64,000 nucleotides of DNA from an uncultured Candidatus Peregrinibacteria bacterium (GTDB lineage: Bacteria > Patescibacteriota > Gracilibacteria > Peribacterales > Peribacteraceae). The notes under the pieces are model-generated. The model was given only the letters and a program-made list of their open reading frames with translations, did not search any database and was not told where the DNA came from. The DNA lies in NCBI GenBank assembly GCA_903825315.1, contig CAIKAD010000005.1, forward strand, positions 1-64,000, written 5' to 3'. Of this stretch, positions 25,871 to 35,083 are shown one piece after another. Each line of letters opens with the position of its first letter. The stretch's first letter is position 1. The position numbers were made by a program, and so were the translations under genes.

Positions 25871-26027
25871 GTATGTGTGTAGGGGCGTTCTGTTCGTGTG
25901 TGTTGTTTCTGTCCTTCTCCAAGCTGGCCTGGGAGAAAACAACACACAAACAAACATCCACAAACACACACATCCCCCCTCTCCATTGGAGAGGGGGCTA
26001 GGGGGAGAGGGAAACAAAAAAAACAAC
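25871..26027. repeat. GT/AC and CT/AG inverted repeat downstream of yidC
   Basis: A GTGTGTTGTTT-type arm (about 25875-25910) pairs with AAACAACACAC (about 25935-25945), and CCCCCTCTCC pairs with GGAGAGGGGG (25976-26000), followed by CTAGGGGGAGAGGG. The CT-rich part is shared with 45995-46195. No gene is seen in it. Confidence 0.65.
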
Positions 26028-27320
26028 CTACACTCTCAAATGCTCTCTATTGACGATGATCTGCTGCCCGATGGCGAAGAGTGTGGAGATGCCCCAGTAG
26101 AGTGAGACGGCAGCCGGGAACTGGATGGCAAAGAATCCGATCATGAGCGGGAGTGCGTAGAGCATCACCTGCTGCTGGGTGTCCATAACGTTCTTCGGCT
26201 CTTTTTTCTGTTCTCCCACATCAATCACCTTCTGGTTCTTCTTTTTCTTGTTGTCCGCAATGGCAAACGTGAGCTTCATCTGCAGGTACTGCAGGACCAC
26301 GAGGAGGATGGGCATTACCCAGATGTTGGGCTTGAGGAGATCGAGCCCGAGGAACATGGTGCCAAAGCTCCAATTGAGATGCTGGTAAAAGGGATAGATG
26401 AGGTGGCGCGAGAGCCCCAGGGTGGACTCATCGCGAATCACGTAGAACAGCCCGATGAGGACGGGGAACTGCACGAGCGTGGGGAGGCAGCTCTGGAAGG
26501 GATTCACCTTGTGCTCCTTCCACAACTTGAGCGTCTCTTCCTGAATGCGCTGCTGATCGTTACCGTACTTCTTCTTGAGCTCATTGAGTTTTGGCTGGAG
26601 CATCTGCATCTTCTTCTGCCCCTCAAGCGCGTGCTGCGTAGGGATAAAAAGGAGAAGCTTAACCAGGATGGTGAGAAGAATAATGGCCACACCTAGGTTG
26701 TGGCCCGGCAGCCACGATCCCGCGAAAATGAGGAAGTTGAGGAACGGCGCCGAGATGAAGGTGCGGAAGAGTTTGGTGAACGTGCCCACCTCGCTGAGGG
26801 TAAACCGCGCCGTGAGGGGGTTCGTCACCGTCCCGCCGGATTGTGCGGCCTGCAGGGAACTGACGATTTCTGCCGGCAGCGTAAGCCGGACTTCGTACGT
26901 GCCGCTCTTACCGAAGAGGGAGTACTTCCACGGTGCTAGCGGTACCTGGATGGAACCGTGCGCGGGGACCGCCGGGGGATCCGTACAAGGAACTGCTGTC
27001 TGCGCGCCGGACCCCGATGAGGTCGTGAGCGGTACGAGCTGGCCCGACCCCGCTCCTTCCACGCGAAACACGTCGAATGGCGGCAACGGACAGCGGGAGG
27101 GAATGGTGAAGCCTGCGGCGGTATTGTCCTTTACCGTTACCACGGGATTGTTCCCCATGGTCACATTGGCCACCGTGAGCTGGACGGGGATGGGAATCTG
27201 CTTGGGTCCTCCGAACTGGCCCGGGAAGAACTGCCGCAACAGCACCTGGCTCCCCACGTACACCAGCGCAAAGATAAGGAGGAAATGCAGGAGGTTATTG
27301 CGCTTTTGTTGTGACGGCAT
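26028..27320 (-). CDS. yidC: Membrane protein insertase YidC/Oxa1
   Basis: The 430-residue insertase places proteins into the membrane, alone or with Sec. It has an N-terminal membrane helix (FLLIFALVYVGSQVL), a periplasm-type beta domain of about 150 residues rich in Pro and Ser, then the conserved 60KD core: GVAIILLTILVKLLLF, QPKLNELKKKYGND, CLPTLVQFPVLIGLFYVI and LPLMIGFFAIQFPAAVSLYW. The arginine of the hydrophilic groove is not certain. It overlaps rnpA by 26 nt, the usual rnpA-yidC order. Confidence 0.95.
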   Translation of the reverse strand: MPSQQKRNNLLHFLLIFALVYVGSQVLLRQFFPGQFGGPKQIPIPVQLTVANVTMGNNPVVTVKDNTAAGFTIPSRCPLPPFDVFRVEGAGSGQLVPLTTSSGSGAQTAVPCTDPPAVPAHGSIQVPLAPWKYSLFGKSGTYEVRLTLPAEIVSSLQAAQSGGTVTNPLTARFTLSEVGTFTKLFRTFISAPFLNFLIFAGSWLPGHNLGVAIILLTILVKLLLFIPTQHALEGQKKMQMLQPKLNELKKKYGNDQQRIQEETLKLWKEHKVNPFQSCLPTLVQFPVLIGLFYVIRDESTLGLSRHLIYPFYQHLNWSFGTMFLGLDLLKPNIWVMPILLVVLQYLQMKLTFAIADNKKKKNQKVIDVGEQKKEPKNVMDTQQQVMLYALPLMIGFFAIQFPAAVSLYWGISTLFAIGQQIIVNREHLRV

Positions 27321-27678
27321 TGGGGAGTGTGGAGAGGAACCGCCGGACGTCGTGTTGGAGCTCGGCGAACGGGGCTTTAAGACTAGAAGAACGCGGCGAA
27401 ATCAGCAACTGATGAGCGGACGGAATTGTGTAGTCCCGGAGGGTGAGGCGCCAGGCCTCCCTGCACCGCCGGCGCATGCGGTTGCGCCTGACCGCAGACT
27501 TCTCCAACTTGGCGGATGCGAGTGAACCAAAGTATATGCCGGGGGCCTCCGGATGGACGGCGGGGTGCCGCGGCGCGCCGGAGAGGTCTCGGACGAGCAT
27601 GTGCTTCCCCTTCCACACTTTGCCGCGCGCAAGGACGCGCTCGACAATCTTGCGGCCACGGAGTCGTGAGAGATCCAT
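27295..27678 (-). CDS. rnpA: Ribonuclease P protein component
   Basis: The 127-residue basic protein supports RNase P RNA in tRNA 5' maturation. The family motif RNRMRRRCREA is present (about residues 65-75), preceded by GIYFGSLASAKLEKSAVR. It begins MDLSRLRGRKIVERVL and has TATGAT exactly 6 nt before the ATG, predicting a leaderless mRNA. rpmH, normally just upstream, is missing; the divergent gatCA pair is there instead. Confidence 0.88.
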   Translation of the reverse strand: MDLSRLRGRKIVERVLARGKVWKGKHMLVRDLSGAPRHPAVHPEAPGIYFGSLASAKLEKSAVRRNRMRRRCREAWRLTLRDYTIPSAHQLLISPRSSSLKAPFAELQHDVRRFLSTLPNAVTTKAQ

Positions 27679-27689
27679 GGATCTATCAT

Positions 27690-27818
27690 AGAGGATGCCT
27701 AAGATTCCGACGATTCCAAAGATGCCAAGGATGCGCCACTATTGGAGCAAGAAGCTTTCTGAAGGCATTCCCTGGAATCATTGGCATCCTTGGAATCCTG
27801 TCCGATTCCCTCTATTCT
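27690..27818. promoter_or_regulatory. Inverted repeat carrying divergent rnpA and gatC promoters
   Basis: The arms (GATGCCTAAGATTCC...GATTCCAAAGATGCC on the left, GGCATCCTTGGAATCCTG on the right) form an imperfect word-repeat hairpin. On the plus side TTGGAA (27790-27795), 17 nt and TATTCT (27813-27818) precede gatC. On the minus side TATGAT precedes rnpA. The repeat seems to supply -35-like sequence to at least one of the two promoters. Confidence 0.55.
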
Positions 27819-27828
27819 CCCTCCTGTC

Positions 27829-28131
27829 ATGGCTCAGCTCACCTCCGACGACGTCCGGCACATTGCACAGCTCGCACGGCTGCGTTTGACGGATGCCGAA
27901 GTGGCAAAGTTTACGCCGGAGCTGGCATCAATTTTGACCACCATCAACAAGCTTTCCGAAGTGAATACGGAGAACGTGGAACCGACCGCGCAGGTGACCG
28001 GCCTCCATAACCGCTTCCGCGAGGATGTAATTTGGACCGATGTGCCGACCACCGAGGAAATGCTCGCTACGAGTCCCCTGCCGATTTCTGATCAACAGAT
28101 TGTCACTCCTTCCGCCCACGGCGAACGATGA
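27829..28131 (+). CDS. gatC: Asp-tRNA(Asn)/Glu-tRNA(Gln) amidotransferase subunit C
   Basis: The 100-residue GatC clamps GatA to GatB in the complex that amidates Glu-tRNA(Gln) and Asp-tRNA(Asn). It shows the typical DDVRHIAQLARLRLTDAEV start, ILTTINKLSEVNTENVEPT and LREDV-like FREDV. Its TGA stop overlaps the gatA ATG (ATGA), indicating translational coupling. Confidence 0.95.
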   Translation: MAQLTSDDVRHIAQLARLRLTDAEVAKFTPELASILTTINKLSEVNTENVEPTAQVTGLHNRFREDVIWTDVPTTEEMLATSPLPISDQQIVTPSAHGER

Positions 28132-29588
28132 ATCTCTCCGCACTGACCATAACGCAGGCAGCCGAACGACTCCAAAAGAGGGATATTTCTTCCACGGATC
28201 TCGTGAAAGCATGCATCGAAGCCATTGAGAAGAAGGACAAACAGCTCAATGCCGTTGTACACCGGAATTTTGAAAGAGCCCTATTTGAAGCCAAGAATAT
28301 TGATTCCGAGAAGAAGGCCGATGGGAATCCCCTTCGCGGCATCCCCTACCTCGCCAAGGACGTGTACTGCGAGAAGGACGTTCCCACTACAGCCTGTTCC
28401 AACATGCTCCGGAATAAAGATTATCTGCCGCCCTACGATGCGACGACGATCAGGAGATTGAAGGCCGTGGGCGCCATTAGCATCGGAAAAACGAATACCG
28501 ATGAATTCACGATGGGCGGCAGCACGGAAACAAGTTGCTACGGCGTAACCAAGTGCCCGTGGGATGTTTCGCGCGTTGCCGGTGGATCGTCCGGTGGCTC
28601 GGCGGCGGCAGTCGCGGCCGATGAGTGTGTCTTCGCATTGGGAACGGATACCGGCGGGTCCATACGTCAGCCCGCGAGTTACTGCGGATGCGTGGGCCTC
28701 AAGGTGACCTACGGGCGGACGAGCCGCTTTGGTGTGATGAGCATGGCCAGCTCGCTCGATACTATCGGCACATTCGGGAAAACCGTGGAAGACGCGGCTA
28801 TCATCCTGCAAGCGATAGCGGGACGGGATCCGCTCGACGGAACGACGGGCGATGTGCAAGTGCCGGACTATCGCGCCGCCCTCGCCAAGGGTGTAAAGGG
28901 CTTAAAGATCGGCTTGCCCAGGGAGTACTTTATCGAGGGGATGGATCCGGAAGTGGAAACCGCTGTACGTGAGGCTGCAAAGGCATTCGAAGGACTTGGC
29001 GCGACGATTGTGGACGTAAGCCTGCCCCACACCGACTACGGCATCGCCACGTATTACGTCATCTGCCCCAGCGAAGTGAGTTCCAATATGGCGCGCTACG
29101 ACGGCGTGCGGTACGGCCACACGGTCAAGAATCCCGAGAACCTGATTGAGTACTACGAACGCGTGCGGAGTGAAGGTTTTGGACCGGAAGTGAAGCGCCG
29201 CATCATGATCGGCACGTATGCGCTCTCCGCCGGCTACTACGACGCGTACTACCGCAAGGCGCAGAAGGTGCGCACGCTTGTGAAGAAGGATTTTGAGGAT
29301 GCGTTCCAAAAGGTCGATCTTCTCCTTGCGCCAACGGCGCCGACACCTGCTTTTGTCATTGGGGCACACACCAACGACCCCGTGCAGATGTACCTGGAAG
29401 ACGTCTTCACGGTCCCGGCCTCTCTCGCAGGAATGCCGGGACTATCGATTCCGTGCGGATTCAGCCGCAACAATTTACCCATTGGCATGCAGTTGATTGG
29501 CCCGCACTTCCGCGAAGACCTGCTCTTTCAGGTTGGCCACGCTTATGAACAATCGACGGACTGGCACACACGGAAACCAAATATTTGA
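28128..29588 (+). CDS. gatA: Asp-tRNA(Asn)/Glu-tRNA(Gln) amidotransferase subunit A
   Basis: The 486-residue amidase-signature enzyme releases ammonia from glutamine for the transamidation carried out with GatB. The Ser-cisSer-Lys triad region is visible: AKDVYCEKDVPTT (catalytic Lys), RVAGGSSGGSAAAVAA and TDTGGSIRQPASYCG (catalytic Ser). It is translationally coupled to gatC. gatB is not in the window. The pair implies Gln-tRNA and/or Asn-tRNA made by the indirect route. Confidence 0.97.
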   Translation: MNLSALTITQAAERLQKRDISSTDLVKACIEAIEKKDKQLNAVVHRNFERALFEAKNIDSEKKADGNPLRGIPYLAKDVYCEKDVPTTACSNMLRNKDYLPPYDATTIRRLKAVGAISIGKTNTDEFTMGGSTETSCYGVTKCPWDVSRVAGGSSGGSAAAVAADECVFALGTDTGGSIRQPASYCGCVGLKVTYGRTSRFGVMSMASSLDTIGTFGKTVEDAAIILQAIAGRDPLDGTTGDVQVPDYRAALAKGVKGLKIGLPREYFIEGMDPEVETAVREAAKAFEGLGATIVDVSLPHTDYGIATYYVICPSEVSSNMARYDGVRYGHTVKNPENLIEYYERVRSEGFGPEVKRRIMIGTYALSAGYYDAYYRKAQKVRTLVKKDFEDAFQKVDLLLAPTAPTPAFVIGAHTNDPVQMYLEDVFTVPASLAGMPGLSIPCGFSRNNLPIGMQLIGPHFREDLLFQVGHAYEQSTDWHTRKPNI

Positions 29589-29657
29589 GAAGGAACGCCT
29601 GTCTACATGCGTCTAGCTACCTCCTTCCCATACCGTACGCAAAGGAATGGAAACGAA

Positions 29658-29990
29658 TCATGAAAAAAAGTGATCCGCCCCCCGCGCATTCCCTTCAATT
29701 TTTTCGAAGGACGCTACCACTTCCTTGAGCCGATCCGCGGTAGCATCCCGCACATGCAAGATCCTTCCCTCCCGTTCAATATCCACACTGGGATACTGTA
29801 TCTGCAGCAGGTCGATCGTACCCTCCACTTCCAAGGTATCCGGTACTCTCAATTGTGTTTTGCGCGAATCATGACGCATGAGATGAAAAAGGAAATTGGA
29901 GGCCACTGTACCGTCCGGGACGGCAGCGTCAATGGATGACGGACCGCATCTTAAGAATTCGGCTGACCGAAGCGGATAACTTGATGTCAT
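29658..29990 (-). CDS. Hypothetical protein
   Basis: A 110-residue frame starting MTSSYPLRSAEF. The C-terminal half (RVPDTLEVEGTIDLLQIQY, then a DRLKEVVASFEKIE helix) looks like a small alpha/beta domain. No family is recognised. It ends near the gatA stop (convergent) and starts next to the word-repeat spacer 29991-30091. Confidence 0.45.
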   Translation of the reverse strand: MTSSYPLRSAEFLRCGPSSIDAAVPDGTVASNFLFHLMRHDSRKTQLRVPDTLEVEGTIDLLQIQYPSVDIEREGRILHVRDATADRLKEVVASFEKIEGNARGADHFFS

Positions 29991-29994
29991 CAGG

Positions 29995-30091
29995 AATTGA
30001 AACCGAAGAAACCGAGGAGAGCTGAGAGTGAAAGCTTGAAGTATCAATTGCCACTGACCTTCGGCTTCTTCGGTTTCCTTGGATTCCTTAT
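29995..30091. repeat. Word-repeat inverted repeat (CCGAAGAAACC family)
   Basis: The left arm GAAACCGAAGAAACCGAGGA (about 30000-30019) is mirrored by CTTCGGCTTCTTCGGTTTCC and TTGGATTCCTTA (about 30058-30090). The CTTCGGTTTCC...GGATTCCTTA words recur at 38750-38775, so this is a family with several copies. Confidence 0.65.
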
Positions 30092-31038
30092 TTCTTCACC
30101 TGCACCGCCCCCACCAGGTCCGAACCTCGCAAATGCAGTTCCCGCACCGACTTCCAGAAGAAGAACGCAATGACGCCAAAGGTGACAACGGGCGAGACCC
30201 ATGAGGGAATCTCCATGCCAAACGCATCGCTGATCATAATGGCGCCGAGGAAGAGGATGGAGTACATCGCGCCGTTCTTGAGGTAGTAGTACTTCTTTAC
30301 GCGGTCAATGTTTCCAATGGTGAGCTGGCGGACAAGGACCGCACCGAGCCCGTTGCCGAGGAGAATGAGCGGGACGGAGAGGGTAAAGGCGAACGCGCCG
30401 AGCACGCCGTCGATGCTGAATGTGGCGTCGATCACCTCAAGATAGAAGATCTTACTGATGTCCGAGAGGCCTTCCTTCATCAATTCCCGCTCACCCTTCT
30501 CCGCATTCTCCTTGAATCCGTGCGTGATGAAGAACGCCGTAGAACCGATAACCGCGCCGAACGCCATGAGCGGATCTTTCTGGATAGCGAACCACACAAG
30601 AATGGCGAGAAGGATGGAAACGACGGCATAGAACCACACGCCCTGGCGGACGAAGAAGCGTTCTGCGCGCAGCCCGAAGTTCTTCGTTTCCAAAAACAAC
30701 CAGTGGAAAAAGAGGAAGACGAGGAACGTGCCGCCGCCCGCGAGGAGAACGGGCGCAGAGCGCTCAATGGACTCATGGACGCGAGGATCCGATGAGAACG
30801 TTGCGGTGAGGGAGCCAAGGAAGCCGAGCCCGGGATTGGTCGCCCAGATAATGACCCACGGAAGCAGGCCGCGGATGACGAACACCGCGAAAAGGATGCC
30901 CCAGAAAAGGAACCACTTGCGTGCTTTCTTACCCATCGTACTCAAGACCTCCGCGTTGATGATGGCATTGTCGACGGAGCTGATGGTCTCAAACAGTGCG
31001 AGGCCGGTGACGGTGAGGAGAAGGGAGAGCCAGGACAT
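30088..31038 (-). CDS. TerC-like integral membrane protein (DUF475)
   Basis: The 316-residue protein has about eight membrane helices and the paired motifs of the TerC/DUF475 family: ETISSVDNAIINAEVL in the first helix and LEVIDATFSIDGVLGAFAF in the second half, with conserved acidic residues that probably bind metal. The family is linked to metal (Mn, Ca) handling or tellurite resistance; the exact substrate is unknown. TACAGT lies exactly 6 nt before the ATG. Confidence 0.9.
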   Translation of the reverse strand: MSWLSLLLTVTGLALFETISSVDNAIINAEVLSTMGKKARKWFLFWGILFAVFVIRGLLPWVIIWATNPGLGFLGSLTATFSSDPRVHESIERSAPVLLAGGGTFLVFLFFHWLFLETKNFGLRAERFFVRQGVWFYAVVSILLAILVWFAIQKDPLMAFGAVIGSTAFFITHGFKENAEKGERELMKEGLSDISKIFYLEVIDATFSIDGVLGAFAFTLSVPLILLGNGLGAVLVRQLTIGNIDRVKKYYYLKNGAMYSILFLGAIMISDAFGMEIPSWVSPVVTFGVIAFFFWKSVRELHLRGSDLVGAVQVKK

Positions 31039-31130
31039 GCGAATACTGTAGCAGAATTACGAACGGTCATAACACTTCCCAAGAGGGCATCCCACGCCCT
31101 TTCGGGCGCAGACGACGTCCGGCTGCCGCA

Positions 31131-33020
31131 TCACGGCAGATGCTGCTCCCCGATGAGCTGCTGGGACGCCTCCGTGGGCGCAGGTTCTGTACCGAGCGCC
31201 CGCGAGAGGTAGAGAGCACTGTTGATGAGACCGACGTGCGTGAACGCCTGGGGAAAGTTGCCAAGAAAAGCGCCCGTTACGGGATCGATTTCTTCGGAGT
31301 AGAGGCCCACATGATTGCCGCGGCGAAGAAGCTCTTCGAAGTGCTCGCGCGCCTCCCTGAGCCGCCCGGCAAAGGCAAGCGCATCCACAAGCCAAAACCC
31401 GCAAAAACCGAACGCGCCTTCCCGCCGGTGATGCGCGCTGCTGCGGTAAACCAGCGCCCCGTCCGCAAGTTCGCGAAGGATGGTGTCTAGTGTGCGGAGT
31501 GCGTACGGATGGTCCGGCGGGAGGAACTCGAGGATGGGGAAGAGCAATGCCGTGGCATCCAGCACGTCTGAGCCGAATGCCTGCACAAAGGAACCGCGCT
31601 TCTCGCTGTAGCCTTGCTCCATCACCATGTCATGGATGGCGGCGCGCTCCTTTTTCCACCGCTCCAGATCCGCATTCCAGCCATGACGCTCCGCGAGGCG
31701 GATGCCGCGGTCGAGCGCCACCCAGCACATCACCTTGGAGTACACATAGTGCTGCGGCTCCGCGCGCAGCTCCCAGATGCCATGGTCGGGATTGCGCCAT
31801 ACGTCGCACACGTACTCCACAAGATCCCGCAACGCGCCGGAGAGAATATGATCTACACTGGGATGGAGGTGCTCGGAACGATAGACCGTTTCGAGGATTT
31901 CGCCGTAGATGTCATGCTGGCACTGGTTCGAGGCACCGTTGCCAATACGCACAGGACGTGACTCAAGATAACCGCGCAGGTGGGTCAGCTCCTCCTCCTC
32001 GCCCAGCTCCGCTTTGTGCAGCGGATACATCACTTTGAGATCCGCCGGACGGCGCCCGCTCGTCACGAGGATATCTGCTATCCAGTCGAGGAACTCGCGC
32101 GCGTCGTTAAGGTGCCCCAACGCCGCAAGTGCCTGCACCGTAAAGGACGTATCGCGTATCCAGTTGAAGCGGTAGTCCCAGTTGTCGCTGCCACCGGGAA
32201 TTTCCGGAAGGGACGTGGTGGCAGCCGCCGCAATCCCCTTGCCGCCGGCGAGTACCTTGAGGACGAGCGCGGAACGCATGACTTTCTCTTTCCATGTTTC
32301 CGTACTCAACACGAACCGCGACGCAGTCACGTCGGAACCCGAGACGGAGACGGACGAAGCCGGATCCCGCTCCGTACACCACCGGTTCCAGAAGAGGATC
32401 GTCTGTTCCAGGCTGCGCTGTGGCGGCGGAATATCTTCCCGCTCCATGTTGCCGTACGCGCAGAGGAGAGGTAATTCCTCGCCGGCTTCCAGCGTCACTA
32501 TGGCCTCGGCCCCCCGGTCGGTAAGAGTGAACGGGCAGGACGCATAGAGACGTAGCACATCATGCTCTCCTGCTGCAGCAAGGCCGCCCTCGATGGGCGA
32601 GAGGGATGTGTTCCCGCGAGCATAATCGAGACGCGGATCGAAGAGAATGCGGCACCGGACCGTTCCCGTGACGCACCGTGCGAGACGGTACAGTGCGGGA
32701 AGACGGTGCTGCTCCTGTTCTTCAAAACTGAAGCTGCTCATGTGCATCCAGTCGGTCACTTCCAACACGCCGCCCTCGCACGTGAACGTCGTCCGCAGCA
32801 CATTGGTGTTGGGGTGATATTCCTGCGAGCCGGTCTGGCCGGCAACGTCCGGTGCCACGAGGAACGACCCGCCACGGTCAGGGTCCAGAAGCGCGCCGAA
32901 AACGCTCGGTGAATCGAGCCGCGGGAGGCAACACCAGTCGATGGACCCGTCCTTCCCCACGAGAGCGCACGACCCCAGGTTTCCGACAAAGCCGTACGAA
33001 GCAATGGGCTTAGAGGGCAT
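31131..33020 (-). CDS. Glycoside hydrolase family 15 protein (glucoamylase/trehalase-like)
   Basis: The 629-residue protein begins PIASYGFVGNLGSCALVGKD and has an N-terminal beta domain and a C-terminal (alpha/alpha)6 barrel. GH15 marks are DNWDYRFNWIRDTSFTVQAL, LRGYLESRPVRIGN, NPDHGIWELRAEPQHYVYSK (catalytic Glu region), and GALVYRSS...FGFCGFWLVDAL. No signal peptide is seen, so it probably acts in the cytoplasm on alpha-glucans or trehalose. Start 33020 was chosen by family alignment; the ORF extension to 33197 overlaps a neighbour. Confidence 0.9.
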   Translation of the reverse strand: MPSKPIASYGFVGNLGSCALVGKDGSIDWCCLPRLDSPSVFGALLDPDRGGSFLVAPDVAGQTGSQEYHPNTNVLRTTFTCEGGVLEVTDWMHMSSFSFEEQEQHRLPALYRLARCVTGTVRCRILFDPRLDYARGNTSLSPIEGGLAAAGEHDVLRLYASCPFTLTDRGAEAIVTLEAGEELPLLCAYGNMEREDIPPPQRSLEQTILFWNRWCTERDPASSVSVSGSDVTASRFVLSTETWKEKVMRSALVLKVLAGGKGIAAAATTSLPEIPGGSDNWDYRFNWIRDTSFTVQALAALGHLNDAREFLDWIADILVTSGRRPADLKVMYPLHKAELGEEEELTHLRGYLESRPVRIGNGASNQCQHDIYGEILETVYRSEHLHPSVDHILSGALRDLVEYVCDVWRNPDHGIWELRAEPQHYVYSKVMCWVALDRGIRLAERHGWNADLERWKKERAAIHDMVMEQGYSEKRGSFVQAFGSDVLDATALLFPILEFLPPDHPYALRTLDTILRELADGALVYRSSAHHRREGAFGFCGFWLVDALAFAGRLREAREHFEELLRRGNHVGLYSEEIDPVTGAFLGNFPQAFTHVGLINSALYLSRALGTEPAPTEASQQLIGEQHLP

Positions 33021-33112
33021 GCTGGGTAAGATGATGAAGGAGAGCGGGGGCAATATCAATGAACTGTGAAACAAATAGGCGAAGATATACAGGAGTGGGA
33101 ATACGGACATAC

Positions 33113-33144
33113 AAAACTCCCCCAGCCGCTGCTGCGACCGGGGG
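33113..33144 (-). terminator. Terminator after the 33167-33691 gene
   Basis: Minus-strand CCCCCGGTCGC...GCGGCTGGGGG forms a stem followed by AGTTTTGT. Confidence 0.6.
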
Positions 33145-33166
33145 AAATTCCTTTGCATAGTGGTGC

Positions 33167-33691
33167 TCAGACCGTTACGGACTTCACCGGAGCCCATTCC
33201 ATCAAAATGTGCATCGCATGATCGATGCTCACCTGAATGGCGTCTTCAGGAGCGAAGACCCCATTGTCCTCGTAACGCAGCGAACCGGACCAGATCTCAC
33301 CAACATCCCATGCTGCAGAGTCGGCGAACTGACGCACACGTTCGGGATCCTGGGAGCTCACGATGAGCTGAATTGTCCCCGTAAGCGCGTTATCAGGGTA
33401 TCGGAGGACGACCTTCATGCCCCGCTGCTCCCGTACTAAACGAAAATTACAGAGAGCAGTTGCCTCAAAGGTTAGCCGAGCGAATTCGTGATCATTCATC
33501 TCCCAGCAGGGGTTCAGAAACGTAAGCATCTCATCACTGCGATTGTGCCGGATTTTCGCCGAACGCGATGCCTTCCGGATATACTTGATCGCCTCCTCAT
33601 TGCAATAGTGGGGACCGGCAGCGAATGCTCTGAGCATTCTTCGCCAGTTTGCAGGGGTTGCCTCCGCCGAAGCCATGAGATGGTACTGCAT
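33167..33691 (-). CDS. Hypothetical protein
   Basis: The 174-residue protein starts MQYHLMASAEATPANW, with a GGAGG ribosome site 8 nt before the ATG. It has an alpha/beta look, with motifs DEMLTFLNPCWEMND and TGTIQLIVSSQDPERVRQF, and no signal peptide or membrane segment. Unrecognised. A terminator follows, so it is a single-gene unit upstream of GH15. Confidence 0.65.
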   Translation of the reverse strand: MQYHLMASAEATPANWRRMLRAFAAGPHYCNEEAIKYIRKASRSAKIRHNRSDEMLTFLNPCWEMNDHEFARLTFEATALCNFRLVREQRGMKVVLRYPDNALTGTIQLIVSSQDPERVRQFADSAAWDVGEIWSGSLRYEDNGVFAPEDAIQVSIDHAMHILMEWAPVKSVTV

Positions 33692-34014
33692 GGAACGAAC
33701 CTCCAATAAAAATTTACGCGGTGTCTCTGCCACAACATGTGGACGGTAGTTTCCGCGCCGCACATTCGAATCTGCAAACGCGCAGCGCGAAAACCACCGA
33801 TTACTCTGAGCGCCCTTGCTGCAAAGGAACTGCCAGAACAGAGGTTCTGGAATAGTTATATTACCATGTTTATTTATCCTGTAAATACATCGATAAATGG
33901 CTTTCTAAAGCCATTATTTATACATATGAGACATCTTCAGATTCCGATGAACGACTGTACGCTTTTCGGCTTGAGGGCAGTGCGGCAAGTCAGATGGCAC
34001 GATCAATCCTGCTG
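33692..34014. other. Spacer with a small A/T-flanked hairpin
   Basis: Only a hairpin ATGGCTTT/AAAGCCAT (about 33896-33914) flanked by A/T-rich sequence is noted. No gene is supported. Confidence 0.4.
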
Positions 34015-34506
34015 CTACAGCCACGGAATTTTGACCGTATGGCAGTAGTAATCCCACATGGAACCGAACATCTTCGCCAGCCGTTCCTCTTCCCGCGGTG
34101 CGTAGAACCGACATCCCACGTAGACGATGGCGCCGATCACAAACCCCAACCATGAATTGCAGAGCACGCCAAGCCACGGCAAAACGAGGAACGCCATGCC
34201 CGTATAGAGAGGATGTTTCACAATGGCATACGGCCCTGTGGTGATCAGTTCCCCCCGGGGAACCTTGATGAGGATCAGCAATGCCGACCACATCCAATTG
34301 ATGATGCCCACCGCAAGGATGACAATGGCGATCCATTGCACAAGAGCGGACGGTCCTCCCACGGAGAAGACGTCCGGATACAGGATATTGAGAATCAAAC
34401 CCACTCCCAGGAACGGCAGTGTAAACAATGCAATTTTCTCCCCGCTTCCCACGAGCAATTTCAATGTTCCCTGCGCGGCACCCGGAGGAGAAGATGAGGC
34501 ATCCAT
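34015..34506 (-). CDS. Isoprenylcysteine carboxyl methyltransferase-like membrane protein
   Basis: The 163-residue protein has about four membrane helices and the ICMT/phospholipid-methyltransferase signature GELITTGPYAIVKHPLYTG followed by EEERLAKMFGSMWDYY. Such bacterial enzymes methylate lipid or small acceptors using S-adenosylmethionine; the acceptor here is unknown. An ATG at 34527 is an alternative start. Confidence 0.85.
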   Translation of the reverse strand: MDASSSPPGAAQGTLKLLVGSGEKIALFTLPFLGVGLILNILYPDVFSVGGPSALVQWIAIVILAVGIINWMWSALLILIKVPRGELITTGPYAIVKHPLYTGMAFLVLPWLGVLCNSWLGFVIGAIVYVGCRFYAPREEERLAKMFGSMWDYYCHTVKIPWL

Positions 34507-34720
34507 CAATGGGAGAGCATACCACATATGAACAGCACACCGTTCAGGCTAACGTACGACTTCAACGGAATAATGGACCCCATCGTTGCGCCGATGTGAG
34601 AAAGGACATGCCACAAGCCACAGATCGCCGATTCTGATCATTGCCAAGCCTCCTCCGCTCTGTTACCGTATCCTTAGCATCGATCCTTGGTTTTCGCGTG
34701 ACATTTCTTTCGTAAATTCT

Positions 34721-34797
34721 GGAGCCGTAGCTCAGCTGGTTAGAGCGCCACACTGTCACTGTGGAGGTCGCGGGTTCGAATCCCGTCGGCTCCGCCA
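34721..34797 (+). tRNA. tRNA-Asp (GTC)
   Basis: A complete cloverleaf: acceptor GGAGCCG/CGGCTCC, D arm GCTC/GAGC, anticodon arm CCACA-CTGTCAC-TGTGG with GTC, T arm GCGGG-TTCGAAT-CCCGT, discriminator G and an encoded CCA. Confidence 0.97.
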
Positions 34798-34827
34798 TAC
34801 ACCAAGCCGGCAGTACGCCGGAGGAGA

Positions 34828-34854
34828 AACAGAGCACTTTCTCTGTTCTCTTTT
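34828..34854 (+). terminator. Terminator of tRNA-Asp
   Basis: AACAGAG and CTCTGTT form a stem followed by CTCTTTT, about 30 nt after the tRNA. Confidence 0.7.
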
Positions 34855-34950
34855 GGTATGGGGCCGGCTGGTTTATGGACGTCTTTCGTCGGGGTTTGCG
34901 TCTTCATATGTAGCCAAAGCCCTCTTTGCACGTTCTAAGAACTGGCTTAC

Positions 34951-35082
34951 CTACTCCAGACGCTCCCCAACCATCTTTCGAATACGCTTCTCGTCTTGGG
35001 TGATCTGCGCTTGCTTGGCGCGATAATCCTCGTCATCAAACGTCCCTTGCAGCACTTTCTGCCGGGCTTTCTTCTTCCTCAT
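34951..35082 (-). CDS. Small basic protein downstream of the sigma-54-like gene
   Basis: A 43-residue frame begins with an ATG one base after the stop of the sigma-54-like gene (TAG-G-ATG). It is highly charged (MRKKKARQKVLQG, then DDEDYRAKQAQITQDEKRIR). The DDEDYRAKQAQI stretch faintly recalls the coiled coil of large serine recombinases, but no catalytic domain is present. The tight spacing suggests co-translation. Function unknown. Confidence 0.5.
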   Translation of the reverse strand: MRKKKARQKVLQGTFDDEDYRAKQAQITQDEKRIRKMVGERLE

Positions 35083-35083
35083 C

